From positions 2,337,501 to 2,401,500 of the forward strand of contig NC_004113.1 in NCBI RefSeq assembly GCF_000011345.1: a DNA stretch of 64,000 nucleotides, given 5' to 3'. Origin of the DNA: Thermosynechococcus vestitus BP-1. GTDB lineage: Bacteria > Cyanobacteriota > Cyanobacteriia > Thermosynechococcales > Thermosynechococcaceae. Below, piece after piece: positions 53,708 to 62,824 of the stretch. The notes under the pieces were generated by a model. The model worked only from the letters and a program-made list of their open reading frames with translations. It did not search any database and was not told where the DNA came from. The position numbers and the translations under genes were made by a program. Within the stretch, counting starts at the first letter, position 1. Every line of letters starts with the position of its first letter.

Positions 53708-54190
53708 GTGGCCAAAGTTGTCAAGCTTGAACCCATCTCGCGGGAAACCACGGTTAATACCAATGACAATTTGCTGTCTGCTCTATTGGACTCTGAACTC
53801 CATGTGCTCAAGGAGTGTGGCGGGCGCGGGATGTGTGCCACCTGCCATGTCTATATCAAAGAGGGGATGGAGAGCCTCTCCCCCATCAATAAGCGTGAGC
53901 AACGCACCCTTGAGGTGATTACAACGGCCAATGCCACCTCTCGTTTGGCCTGTCAGGCACGGGTACTGGGGCCGGGGGTGGTGGTAGAGCTACCCTCAGG
54001 GATGTATGTCAACGCAGTTGAAGATATTGAGTCTTTGATTGGGCGGCGGGCTGAGCAGGATATTTTGCACCCCCTCGATGGCCGCGTCTTGGTGGAGGCA
54101 GGTAAGCTCATTACTCGCACGATGATTACACAGTTGAAAGATACCCAAGTGCAGGTGGGGCAATATTTCGCCAATACCTCGGATGCATAA
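53708..54190 (+). CDS. 2Fe-2S ferredoxin, Slr0148-like (GTG start)
   Basis: This 160-residue protein has an adrenodoxin/plant-type 2Fe-2S domain with cluster ligands C37, C43, C46 and C82 (CGGRGMCATC and RLACQAR), followed by about 70 C-terminal residues not found in simple ferredoxins. The start is GTG at 53708 after AAAAGGAGAAAAGAG. It corresponds to Slr0148 and may supply electrons or sense redox state in photosystem II assembly. Synechocystis has a second ferredoxin in this cluster; only one is present here. Confidence 0.85.
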   Translation: MAKVVKLEPISRETTVNTNDNLLSALLDSELHVLKECGGRGMCATCHVYIKEGMESLSPINKREQRTLEVITTANATSRLACQARVLGPGVVVELPSGMYVNAVEDIESLIGRRAEQDILHPLDGRVLVEAGKLITRTMITQLKDTQVQVGQYFANTSDA

Positions 54191-54226
54191 GAACCCCTTC
54201 ATTGTTTATCCTCAGGGAGGCACCAT

Positions 54227-55045
54227 ATGATGGAAGACCGTAGTTTAAACTCCCATGGCATGCCATCTCGCCGGGGGCTTGAACCCCTAGAATGGGGCGC
54301 AACAGGGTTAACGGTTGTGTTGTCTGTGGCCGCTGCTGCAACCCAACAGGCAATTTTGACGGCGATCGCCCCCTTGCCCCTTTCGTTAGCGGTGGGCTTA
54401 AACTGGGTGAGCCGCAAAAAACTGGATGACCAGTTCCAAGTCTTCCGGCAGCAACAGGAGGCCAAAATTGCTGAACTGGTGGCCTCCCAAGGGCAGCAGC
54501 AGTCAGAGTTGGCTAGCCTCAACCTTGCCCTTGCTCAGGTGCGCGATCGCCTTGAGGATGTGCAAAAACAGGTGATGCAACTCAACCAAGGGGCACAGGA
54601 TCTCCACGACTACACCCGCATTCTCGACACAGAGCAAAAACAAATTGAAGAAGTGCTGGATTGCTTGCGGGAAATTGAGAAAAATACCCAAGTTATCCAA
54701 GTGAATCCCAGCCATGCCAAGGCCTACTACAACCGCGGCCTGACCCATCAGCGTTTAGGGGATGCCGAAGCAGCCATTCTCGATTACACAGAAGCGATTC
54801 GCCTCAACGATACCTATGCCAAGGCCTATCATAATCGCGGTGTGGCGCGCTCAACGCTGGGGGATCGCAAGGGCGCAGTAGAGGATCTGCGCACAGCAGC
54901 CAAGCTCTTCTTTGAACAGGGGGACATTAGCAGTTATCAGCGGGCACGGGATCTGGCCAAGCGCATCCATGAAGTGGGGAGTATTGAACAGGACAATCAA
55001 GAGGGGACAATAAAGGAGGTGCCCTTAGAAATCCTCTTCTCCTAG
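54227..55045 (+). CDS. Membrane-linked TPR protein, Slr0151-like
   Basis: This 272-residue protein has an N-terminal hydrophobic hairpin (LTVVLSVAAAATQQAILTAIAPLPLSLAVG, residues about 27-56), a coiled coil (about 60-140, QQEAKIAELVASQGQQQSELASL), then two TPR repeats (HAKAYYNRGLTHQRLGDAEAAILDYTEAIRLN and a second). The match to Slr0151, a TPR protein linked to photosystem II repair, is by layout and position. Starts at ATG 54227 or the adjacent ATG 54230. Confidence 0.8.
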   Translation: MMEDRSLNSHGMPSRRGLEPLEWGATGLTVVLSVAAAATQQAILTAIAPLPLSLAVGLNWVSRKKLDDQFQVFRQQQEAKIAELVASQGQQQSELASLNLALAQVRDRLEDVQKQVMQLNQGAQDLHDYTRILDTEQKQIEEVLDCLREIEKNTQVIQVNPSHAKAYYNRGLTHQRLGDAEAAILDYTEAIRLNDTYAKAYHNRGVARSTLGDRKGAVEDLRTAAKLFFEQGDISSYQRARDLAKRIHEVGSIEQDNQEGTIKEVPLEILFS

Positions 55046-55132
55046 GGGAGAATTATTCTCCTTCTGACCCTGCATTGACAGGGACGCGATCGCGAATCAT
55101 TTTGAGAAATGTTTTTCATTGATGGTTGAGGC

Positions 55133-56929
55133 TTGTTGTTCGCCACAGCTCATGCTGCCCAAACCTCCCGTTACCGACTGGTGGATCTAGCGGGTCAAGG
55201 CCAGTATGGGCAAGTTTATCTGGCCGTCAATCGCGAGTCGGGTGACCTTGTAGCGATTAAAGTGCTCAGCGAGCGGCAATTGCTGACCCGTGGCTTTTTG
55301 CGGGAGTTGAACTTCCTCCTGACGCTTCAGCATCCCCATGTGGTGGGCTGTCAAGCAATTGACTATATTCGTGTGCACCATAGCCCCCAGGTGAGCCGCA
55401 GTTTGGTGATGGACTATTGTGCTGGGGGGACATTGCGATCGCTCCTAGAGCAGGAACAGGCCTTGCCCCTGACGACGGCTTTGCGCCTCACATTGGACAT
55501 TCTCTCTGCCTTGGCCTATGCCCATCATCGCGGCATTCTCCACTGCGATCTCAAACCGGAAAATATCCTGCTGGAGGTGACGGCGACGGGCTGGCAGGCA
55601 AAGGTGTCCGATTTTGGCGTGGCGCGGCTAATTGAGGATGTCAAGGGCAGCGGTCAAACGGGCTCCCCCGCCTATATGGCACCGGAGCGTTTCTATGGTC
55701 AGACAATGCCCGCTTCAGATCTCTACGCAGTAGGGATCCTTCTGTACGAGATGATTGTTGGCGATCGCCCCTTCCACGGTACACCTGCTGAACTCATGGC
55801 TGCCCACCTCAGCCGCCCCTATACCCTTCCCGAGGGGCTGCCCTTTCTGGTGCGGAGCATTATTGCTAAGGCCTTGGATAAATTACCGCAGCGCCGCTAT
55901 AAAAGTGCAGCGGAAATGACGATGGCTGTGCAATTAGCCCTAGAGGTTATTGAAGCAGAGCATCATCAGCAGCCCCTATTGTTTTCTAGGTCACCGGCGG
56001 CGGTTTGGCTGGGGGAACCCCAGGGCTTTGCTTTGCCGCGACTACCCCAACAGGTTGCCAGTACCGCCACAGGTTTCTATGGGGTGGTGGGCGATCGCCT
56101 CTGGGCTTGGCAAGCTAGGGAGACTATACCCGAAGCGACGGCTCAATGGCCGCTACCACCGCTGCCCATTCAACTCTATGGCAGTGAAGTCAGTGCTTGG
56201 CTGCGAATCAATGCTCTGCCCCCGCAGCTTTTCTGTATCCATGACCAGTTGATCCCCCTAGACGGTCATCTTCCCTCTACCCTGAACCCATTGACCATTG
56301 ATGCGAGGGGGTATTGGTGGGCAGAAACCCAGATTGATAGTGCAGCAGCGGAATTACAGCTTCATGTTCAATTGATCAATGGTCAAGGGCGGCGTACCCT
56401 TCGCTGTCAGTGGCATGGACGGACTTTTGTCGATACCCTACTCCTCAATCGTCGCTATGGGGCGGTGATTAGTCGCTCCCAAGATCCTGAAACGGCGCAT
56501 CCCATCACCCATTTTCAACTCTTTGACCGCCGAGGACACTGGCGACTATACACCCCACTGCCTGCCCACCTGACGTTGTTGACCCCTGCCCATCACCAAC
56601 CATGGCAAGTAGCGGCCTTTGAGGATCATCCGCAGCAACCTCTATTAGTGCTCCTACATTTGCGGCCTTGGCGGATTCAACGCTTGGGGCTGCGGTTTCG
56701 TCCCCAATTTCTCTGTGCCACACCTTGGGGCTATGTGGTGGCGGGTCGCCATAGTTTGAATTTAGTGACCCACAGCGGTGAAATTGTCGGTACGGCTGAA
56801 AGTGAACAGGAGATTGATGGCCTGGGCTTTACGGGCGATCGCCACCTTTGGTTGATTCGCCGGCAGGGAAGTGGCTGTGTGATACAAACCTGGGACATTA
56901 CCACCTGGGACATTCACCTCATCCTCTAG
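55133..56929 (+). CDS. spkG: Ser/Thr protein kinase, SpkG/Slr0152-like (TTG start)
   Basis: This 598-residue protein has an N-terminal protein kinase domain (residues about 13-270): G-loop AGQGQYGQVYLA, VAIKVL Lys, HCDLKPENILLE catalytic loop (Arg of HRD replaced by Cys, so non-RD), DFGVARL and MAPERFYG. The C-terminal half has beta-rich, WD/propeller-like segments without a firm family. TTG at 55133 (or 55136) is forced, since an in-frame TGA sits at 55127-55129; an ATG at 55122 is out of frame. It ends the photosystem II assembly cluster. Confidence 0.85.
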   Translation: MLFATAHAAQTSRYRLVDLAGQGQYGQVYLAVNRESGDLVAIKVLSERQLLTRGFLRELNFLLTLQHPHVVGCQAIDYIRVHHSPQVSRSLVMDYCAGGTLRSLLEQEQALPLTTALRLTLDILSALAYAHHRGILHCDLKPENILLEVTATGWQAKVSDFGVARLIEDVKGSGQTGSPAYMAPERFYGQTMPASDLYAVGILLYEMIVGDRPFHGTPAELMAAHLSRPYTLPEGLPFLVRSIIAKALDKLPQRRYKSAAEMTMAVQLALEVIEAEHHQQPLLFSRSPAAVWLGEPQGFALPRLPQQVASTATGFYGVVGDRLWAWQARETIPEATAQWPLPPLPIQLYGSEVSAWLRINALPPQLFCIHDQLIPLDGHLPSTLNPLTIDARGYWWAETQIDSAAAELQLHVQLINGQGRRTLRCQWHGRTFVDTLLLNRRYGAVISRSQDPETAHPITHFQLFDRRGHWRLYTPLPAHLTLLTPAHHQPWQVAAFEDHPQQPLLVLLHLRPWRIQRLGLRFRPQFLCATPWGYVVAGRHSLNLVTHSGEIVGTAESEQEIDGLGFTGDRHLWLIRRQGSGCVIQTWDITTWDIHLIL

Positions 56930-56972
56930 GCCAGCAACCTATGATAGGAAGAATAGCCGTGGCATATGACCC

Positions 56973-57944
56973 ATGAAACAGCCGCAGATTCTCAAGATTA
57001 CCCGCAAAGCTGCCAGTCTTAAACAAAAGCAAAAGCAGCAGTCAGCTCCTGTAACGCTTGATGTCACAGCGACAACGGCAGCCTCTGAACCTGTCGTTGA
57101 GGTAGCAGCCGGCGATCGCGACAGTGCCCAGGGGCGTCAACATTGGTGGAGTGAACGCTGGATAGGTGTGCTGGAGTCCTTTGGCTGGCGACGGCGCTTA
57201 GAACGGGCACGCAATTATGTGCGGGAGGGGCGAGTCCTCACCTTGGAGTTCAAGGGCAACCAAGTCCATGCCCAGGTTCAGGGCACGGCCGCCGAACCCT
57301 ATCACGTCAAACTGTATTTGGATGCCTTTAGTGAAGAGCAGTGGCAATATGCCATTGACGGCATGGCACAAAAAGCCTTCTATGCCGCGAAGCTCCTGGC
57401 GGGTGAATTGCCCCCCAGTATTGAAGAAGTCTTTACCCAAGCGGGACTGAGTTTATTTCCCTTCACGAAATTTGACATCCATAGCCGCTGCAATTGTCCT
57501 GACCCAGTCAATCCCTGCAAACATATTGGCGCCGTCTATTACTTGTTGGGACAGTCCTTCAACGAAGATCCCTTTCTCCTCTTTCAATTGCGGGGCAAAA
57601 CCAAAGAGGAGATTCTCCAACGCCTGCGCCACTATCGGGCAACGGCGACCACCCCCTCTATGGTGCCCACCCCTCCACCCCTCTATGAGCCGCCGAAAAC
57701 CGATGCCCGCTTTTGCCAATATCGCCAGCCCCTACCGCCAGAGTTAGTGGTGCTTGTCCCCCGTGGCCAACCCCAGGGGGTGCTTTCTGTCTTACCCCCC
57801 TTTCCCCACGAAGTTTCCAGTGAAGTAGCCCAGTTAATGGCCACCCTAGAGCAGATGTACAGCCGTGCCAGTCTTGCCGCCTGTCGGTTGGCCATGGGTG
57901 AACCCCCTGGAGTAGAAGTGACCAGCGAGACCCAGCCAGTATGA
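56973..57944 (+). CDS. SWIM zinc-finger protein
   Basis: This 323-residue protein has a basic N-terminus rich in Lys and Gln, then a domain ending in a SWIM zinc finger CNCPDPVNPCKHIGAVYYLLG (CxC...CxH) at about residues 172-192. SWIM domains bind DNA or proteins and occur near SNF2 helicases; no helicase is adjacent here. The C-terminal 100 residues are Pro-rich. Starts at ATG 56973, 43 bp after the kinase gene. Function unknown. Confidence 0.78.
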   Translation: MKQPQILKITRKAASLKQKQKQQSAPVTLDVTATTAASEPVVEVAAGDRDSAQGRQHWWSERWIGVLESFGWRRRLERARNYVREGRVLTLEFKGNQVHAQVQGTAAEPYHVKLYLDAFSEEQWQYAIDGMAQKAFYAAKLLAGELPPSIEEVFTQAGLSLFPFTKFDIHSRCNCPDPVNPCKHIGAVYYLLGQSFNEDPFLLFQLRGKTKEEILQRLRHYRATATTPSMVPTPPPLYEPPKTDARFCQYRQPLPPELVVLVPRGQPQGVLSVLPPFPHEVSSEVAQLMATLEQMYSRASLAACRLAMGEPPGVEVTSETQPV

Positions 57945-58107
57945 CGGTTACAGCGAAGGTCTTCAACCCAGTCTCACAGTCGAGGACGTCTTCCTAGAAC
58001 GGGCCCGCAAGGGGAAATTCCAAGTTCACCACCCCAGCGAAGCTGCTGATATAGCGATAAAGACCGTCGATCGCCCCCCTGAAGTTAGCCAACCACAAAG
58101 GCCCTAA
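57922..58107 (+). pseudogene. Possible gene remnant after the SWIM protein gene
   Basis: The 278-bp spacer 57945-58222 contains an open frame running from 57922 to a TAA at 58105-58107, shifted relative to the SWIM gene. It reads like protein (TVEDVFLERARKGKFQVHH), but it has no start codon and no homology I recognise. It could be a decayed gene end or chance. No clear terminator was seen in the rest of the spacer. Confidence 0.3.
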
Positions 58108-58222
58108 AAAATACCAGGGCAACTATCCTGTTGACGATCGCCCCCTCCGGGTCAAATGCCGCGCTGTATCGAAGGGCTCAACCCCCAGCGGCTTCGCCCT
58201 TTTGCCAAATGACCTCAAGGGG

Positions 58223-59311
58223 TTACATCCCCTTTGCCCAGCGATCGGCCAACCTGTCAACAATATCCACCATTTCTGAATTACGCCAGCCCGCCAGTAG
58301 ATGGCCAGCAATGGCACAGCCCCCTGCCCCGACCCCTTCCTTGACAAATCCCTGTTCATAGGCACGCAGGGCAGGATGACGGGACAAGCTGAAGTCCAGT
58401 TGAGTGTAAATGAGCGGACACTGCACACGCTCGGCTAAGCGGTGAATCTGAGCCGTTTGATCTTCAATCAGCCAACGAGTGGTGCCCACCACAATTTGTT
58501 CTGGACGCCAAGGCAGCTGACGCCACTGGGCGATCGCCCGCCCAAACGCATAGACCGCGATCATTTGCGACCCCCCCGCCAGCAAAACACCACAGGTTTG
58601 ACTGGCCCGCAGGGCCATCGCAGCCACCACCACCTGCATTGGATCGCCAATGGCCGCTACACAGGTGAAGGGATCTGCCTGAGGAGGGAGATGGGCCAGC
58701 CCCTTTTGAACGAGGGACCACTTTTGGGTATGGTTGCTTTGGCGATGGCTACTGCCTACACAATCGCGAGCGGGGATGCCCAGACTTTCACAGAGGGCAA
58801 GGGCAGTGGTTGTGCCCCCCACGACGCATTCAGCAATGATCAGCCACGGATATTGGCTGCTGAGCTTGGCCCCCCAGGACCATCCCTGTTCCCAGAGGTG
58901 CGCCACCATTTGTGGTGTCATCGCCTGACCCGTGGTTAGGCAGCGAGCGGGTGTGCCCCCCAAATCAATCATCTCAGGCAACCGCGGTAGGGGTAAACCC
59001 GCATCAAAGACGTAAAGGGGCAACGCCAAAGCCTCAATGAGGGCACGACTAATCAACGCAGGGGAAGCACCCGCCGTCAGGGGCGGTAGTGCATAGTGGT
59101 ACTGGGGTTGAATGCCCCGCAGGAGGAACTCACCATCGGCCAAGGCTGTGATTTGGCGATCGCTGGGGGTTTGACCCGCCGCCGAGATGCCAGGAATTAA
59201 TGCCGTCTCTGTAAATCCAAGGACACAGACTAGGGCAGGAAAAGTTGGGGGCTGGCGGTGGCGATCGCTCCAAGCGCCAGCGATGGCTGCTCCGGTTGCA
59301 ACGCCAATCAT
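58223..59311 (-). CDS. CobT-like protein (UPF0284, TIGR00303-type)
   Basis: This 362-residue protein is related to CobT, the nicotinate-nucleotide:dimethylbenzimidazole phosphoribosyltransferase of cobalamin synthesis. It has the family-like GQTPSDRQITALADGEFLL, GGTTTALALCESLGIPARDCVGSS and AAIGDPMQVVVAAMALRAS segments. Cyanobacterial members form the UPF0284 group; whether they act in cobalamin (or pseudocobalamin) assembly is unproven. The ATG at 59311 overlaps the pgeF stop (ATGA), so translation is coupled. A GTG at 59338 is an alternative. Confidence 0.82.
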   Translation of the reverse strand: MIGVATGAAIAGAWSDRHRQPPTFPALVCVLGFTETALIPGISAAGQTPSDRQITALADGEFLLRGIQPQYHYALPPLTAGASPALISRALIEALALPLYVFDAGLPLPRLPEMIDLGGTPARCLTTGQAMTPQMVAHLWEQGWSWGAKLSSQYPWLIIAECVVGGTTTALALCESLGIPARDCVGSSHRQSNHTQKWSLVQKGLAHLPPQADPFTCVAAIGDPMQVVVAAMALRASQTCGVLLAGGSQMIAVYAFGRAIAQWRQLPWRPEQIVVGTTRWLIEDQTAQIHRLAERVQCPLIYTQLDFSLSRHPALRAYEQGFVKEGVGAGGCAIAGHLLAGWRNSEMVDIVDRLADRWAKGM

Positions 59312-60078
59312 CGGAACCGACTGACAATTCCCGACCACTGCACCTGCTTCAGAGGTTCACGGCGATAGGAGAAAAAGAACTCAGCATCGCGAAACGTACA
59401 GTGGGGCGACAGGGCAATTTGCTCATCCCGCAGTCCCAACTGCAGCAATTGCAGACGATTGACCCGGGCCACATCCACTCGCAGGCGCTCAGGATCCGGA
59501 TCAAGAAAGACCGCCGCTGGGTCTAGGGCCGCGAAACGCTGGTAGAGATCATCGCGGTCAGTGGTTTCTGTGATCCCCTCAAGAATGGTCTGCGCCAAGG
59601 CACGGGCAACCTTCAGCCCCACTTGATAGACCTCACCGCGAATGGCAGGCCCCATGGCAATCCGTAAATTGGCAAGATCACTGCCGCATGCTTGCATCTG
59701 CTGGAGCGTGGCCTTCGAGATTTGGATTGCTGTTCCCCGCCACCCCGCATGAATGGCTGCCACTCGTCCACTGGCAACATCGGCAACCAACAAGGGTACA
59801 CAGTCGGCACTACAAACCCAGAGGGCTTGATTAGACCCTGTGGCCACAAGGGCATCTGCTGCCAAGGGCTGCTCCCAGGCTAAAACTTCCGCTGCCAAAG
59901 CCACGCGATCGCCATGCACCTGTTGCGTTCGCAGGGGTGTTGCTGTTGCTCCTAAGGCTGCAGTGAGGGCGCTGAGGTCTTGTCCTTGCCAATCGCGAGT
60001 AAAGAAGCCATGGCGAAACCCCTGCAGGAGATCGCAGGTGAGAAAGCGCCCAAGCTCAGTGGTTTGCCAGTGCCACAT
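59308..60078 (-). CDS. pgeF: Purine nucleoside phosphorylase/laccase-domain protein PgeF (YfiH family)
   Basis: This 256-residue protein of the multicopper-polyphenol oxidase (YfiH, DUF152) family is linked to removal of misincorporated L-Ser from peptidoglycan precursors in E. coli and to purine phosphorolysis. The conserved Cys-His motifs are CSADCVPLL, HAGWRGTA and SPHCTF with FFSYRRE at the end. ATG at 60078 begins MWHWQTTEL. It is in a pcyA-pgeF-cobT-like run on the minus strand, 13 bp after pcyA. Confidence 0.85.
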   Translation of the reverse strand: MWHWQTTELGRFLTCDLLQGFRHGFFTRDWQGQDLSALTAALGATATPLRTQQVHGDRVALAAEVLAWEQPLAADALVATGSNQALWVCSADCVPLLVADVASGRVAAIHAGWRGTAIQISKATLQQMQACGSDLANLRIAMGPAIRGEVYQVGLKVARALAQTILEGITETTDRDDLYQRFAALDPAAVFLDPDPERLRVDVARVNRLQLLQLGLRDEQIALSPHCTFRDAEFFFSYRREPLKQVQWSGIVSRFR

Positions 60079-60091
60079 CAGGAGTGAACCC

Positions 60092-60802
60092 CTACACCGG
60101 GGGGACATCAAAAAGCACAGTGGTCATGTAGCGTTCCGCCCAAGGGACACCAAAGGCCTTTTCCAGAACACGACGGGTTTTATCGTTTTGCTGCTGTTGC
60201 TGGCAATACTGCCGTTGACCGGCAATGACCGCTTGGGGGTGATCCGTGGGTACGGCCTGCTGGCTAAGTTGACAGTGGAGGGTAAGGTATTCACCAATGC
60301 GATCTAGAAATTGCTGTTCCTCAGCTTCTCCCTGTGGCCGAATAAAAATGCAAAACGGCGAGAAGATATGTCCCCAAGGGGGCAGCTCACGCGGTTGACG
60401 AAAGGTGAGCTTCGGCAAAGCATTTAAGGCGCAGGTGTAGGCAGCGGGCAACTGACCCGTCACAGGGGAGAGATCCACAATCGCAGCACTAATTTGCCCG
60501 CGGCCACCGACGAGATCACAGCCAAACATGGGTAGGTCGTAGCGCGGCTCTGGAAACATGACACAGTGCAAAATGTCCAAACTCTCCCCTACCCGTGCCA
60601 ATTCCAGGTGAAGCTTGCGAAAGGGAGGGGCTTGGTAGCAGTGGTTCTCAATCGTTAGCCGTTCCCCTTCTAGTTTACCCTCGACATAACCGAGATCTTC
60701 AGGCAGAGCGTAGGGTGCCAAGGGAAAGAAAGCCTGCCAAATCGCTTCAATGCGATCAGCAAGGCGCTGAATCAGAGGATGCTGGTGTTGACGCAAAGAC
60801 AT
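60092..60802 (-). CDS. pcyA: Phycocyanobilin:ferredoxin oxidoreductase
   Basis: This 236-residue ferredoxin-dependent bilin reductase converts biliverdin IX-alpha to phycocyanobilin, the phycobilisome and phytochrome chromophore. The sequence has the family's [22 protein letters not shown] region with the catalytic Asp (Asp105-type position) and [19 protein letters not shown]. Starts with [22 protein letters not shown] at 60802. It heads the operon with pgeF and the CobT-like gene, and is divergent from shc across 87 bp. Confidence 0.95.
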   Translation of the reverse strand: MSLRQHQHPLIQRLADRIEAIWQAFFPLAPYALPEDLGYVEGKLEGERLTIENHCYQAPPFRKLHLELARVGESLDILHCVMFPEPRYDLPMFGCDLVGGRGQISAAIVDLSPVTGQLPAAYTCALNALPKLTFRQPRELPPWGHIFSPFCIFIRPQGEAEEQQFLDRIGEYLTLHCQLSQQAVPTDHPQAVIAGQRQYCQQQQQNDKTRRVLEKAFGVPWAERYMTTVLFDVPPV

Positions 60803-60889
60803 AGCCTTAATCGTAACCCAACTCTAGGACGCTTGCGAGGGAGCGATCGCCGCCGCTAAACTAACCAAGAGTCTAACAGCCGAAGGATC

Positions 60890-62818
60890 ATGCCAACTTC
60901 ACTTGCGACGGCCATTGACCCAAAGCAACTCCAACAGGCGATTCGCGCCAGCCAAGACTTTCTCTTTTCGCAGCAATATGCCGAGGGCTACTGGTGGGCG
61001 GAATTGGAGTCCAATGTAACCATGACCGCAGAGGTGATCCTGCTCCACAAAATCTGGGGCACCGAACAGCGGTTACCCTTGGCCAAGGCGGAACAGTATT
61101 TGCGCAACCATCAGCGGGATCACGGCGGTTGGGAACTGTTTTATGGCGATGGTGGTGATCTCAGCACCAGTGTTGAAGCCTACATGGGATTGCGGCTCTT
61201 GGGCGTTCCCGAAACCGATCCAGCCTTGGTGAAGGCACGGCAATTTATCCTTGCCCGCGGTGGCATTAGCAAAACGCGCATCTTTACCAAACTGCACCTT
61301 GCCCTCATTGGTTGCTATGACTGGCGGGGGATTCCCTCCCTGCCCCCTTGGATAATGCTTCTGCCAGAGGGGAGCCCCTTCACGATTTATGAAATGTCCA
61401 GTTGGGCCCGTAGCAGCACGGTGCCGCTGCTAATCGTCATGGATCGCAAGCCTGTTTATGGGATGGACCCGCCCATTACCCTCGATGAACTCTACAGCGA
61501 AGGGCGGGCAAATGTGGTCTGGGAACTGCCTCGCCAAGGCGACTGGCGTGATGTTTTTATTGGCCTCGATCGCGTCTTCAAACTCTTTGAAACGCTGAAC
61601 ATTCATCCCCTCAGAGAACAGGGGCTCAAGGCTGCCGAGGAATGGGTGCTGGAGCGTCAAGAAGCCAGTGGCGACTGGGGCGGCATTATTCCGGCAATGC
61701 TCAACTCCCTATTGGCGTTGCGTGCCCTTGACTATGCGGTTGATGACCCCATTGTGCAGCGGGGGATGGCGGCAGTGGATCGCTTCGCCATTGAAACGGA
61801 AACGGAGTACCGCGTGCAGCCCTGTGTCTCCCCCGTTTGGGATACCGCCTTAGTGATGCGAGCCATGGTGGATTCAGGGGTTGCTCCCGATCATCCCGCC
61901 CTTGTCAAAGCTGGCGAATGGCTACTCTCCAAGCAAATCCTTGACTATGGGGACTGGCACATCAAAAACAAGAAAGGTCGGCCGGGCGGATGGGCCTTTG
62001 AATTTGAGAATCGCTTCTACCCCGATGTGGATGATACAGCGGTGGTGGTGATGGCGCTCCATGCTGTGACCCTACCCAACGAAAACCTAAAACGGCGAGC
62101 CATTGAGCGGGCAGTCGCTTGGATTGCCTCAATGCAGTGTCGGCCAGGGGGTTGGGCGGCCTTTGATGTGGACAACGACCAAGATTGGCTCAATGGGATT
62201 CCCTACGGGGATCTCAAGGCAATGATTGACCCGAATACTGCTGATGTTACGGCACGAGTGCTGGAGATGGTGGGTCGCTGTCAGTTGGCCTTTGATAGGG
62301 TTGCCCTCGATCGCGCCCTTGCTTACTTGCGCAATGAGCAGGAACCGGAAGGCTGTTGGTTTGGCCGTTGGGGGGTGAACTACCTCTATGGTACGAGCGG
62401 GGTGCTGACTGCCCTCTCCCTTGTGGCTCCTCGCTACGATCGCTGGCGTATTCGCCGTGCTGCTGAGTGGTTGATGCAGTGTCAAAATGCCGATGGTGGC
62501 TGGGGTGAAACCTGCTGGAGCTACCATGACCCTTCCCTTAAGGGCAAAGGGGATAGCACCGCTTCCCAAACCGCTTGGGCGATTATTGGCCTTTTGGCCG
62601 CTGGCGATGCCACGGGGGACTACGCCACAGAGGCCATTGAAAGGGGAATTGCCTATCTTCTTGAGACGCAGCGCCCAGATGGCACATGGCACGAGGATTA
62701 CTTCACGGGCACTGGCTTTCCCTGCCACTTTTACTTGAAGTACCACTACTACCAGCAGCACTTTCCGCTGACTGCCTTGGGCCGTTATGCCCGCTGGCGC
62801 AATCTTTTAGCCACTTAG
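60890..62818 (+). CDS. shc: Squalene-hopene cyclase
   Basis: This 642-residue membrane-attached terpene cyclase converts squalene to hopene and hopanol. The protonating DxDD motif is DVDDTAVVVMAL at about residue 378. QW repeats (for example GGWAFEFENRFYP, GGWAAFDVDNDQDW, GCWFGRWGVNYLYG, GGWGETCWSYHDP) stabilise the barrels. Hopanoids strengthen membranes, consistent with a thermophile. Start at ATG 60890 (MPTSLATAIDPKQLQQAIRA). It converges on the M48 protease gene 6 bp downstream. Confidence 0.96.
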   Translation: MPTSLATAIDPKQLQQAIRASQDFLFSQQYAEGYWWAELESNVTMTAEVILLHKIWGTEQRLPLAKAEQYLRNHQRDHGGWELFYGDGGDLSTSVEAYMGLRLLGVPETDPALVKARQFILARGGISKTRIFTKLHLALIGCYDWRGIPSLPPWIMLLPEGSPFTIYEMSSWARSSTVPLLIVMDRKPVYGMDPPITLDELYSEGRANVVWELPRQGDWRDVFIGLDRVFKLFETLNIHPLREQGLKAAEEWVLERQEASGDWGGIIPAMLNSLLALRALDYAVDDPIVQRGMAAVDRFAIETETEYRVQPCVSPVWDTALVMRAMVDSGVAPDHPALVKAGEWLLSKQILDYGDWHIKNKKGRPGGWAFEFENRFYPDVDDTAVVVMALHAVTLPNENLKRRAIERAVAWIASMQCRPGGWAAFDVDNDQDWLNGIPYGDLKAMIDPNTADVTARVLEMVGRCQLAFDRVALDRALAYLRNEQEPEGCWFGRWGVNYLYGTSGVLTALSLVAPRYDRWRIRRAAEWLMQCQNADGGWGETCWSYHDPSLKGKGDSTASQTAWAIIGLLAAGDATGDYATEAIERGIAYLLETQRPDGTWHEDYFTGTGFPCHFYLKYHYYQQHFPLTALGRYARWRNLLAT

Positions 62819-62824
62819 GTGCGC

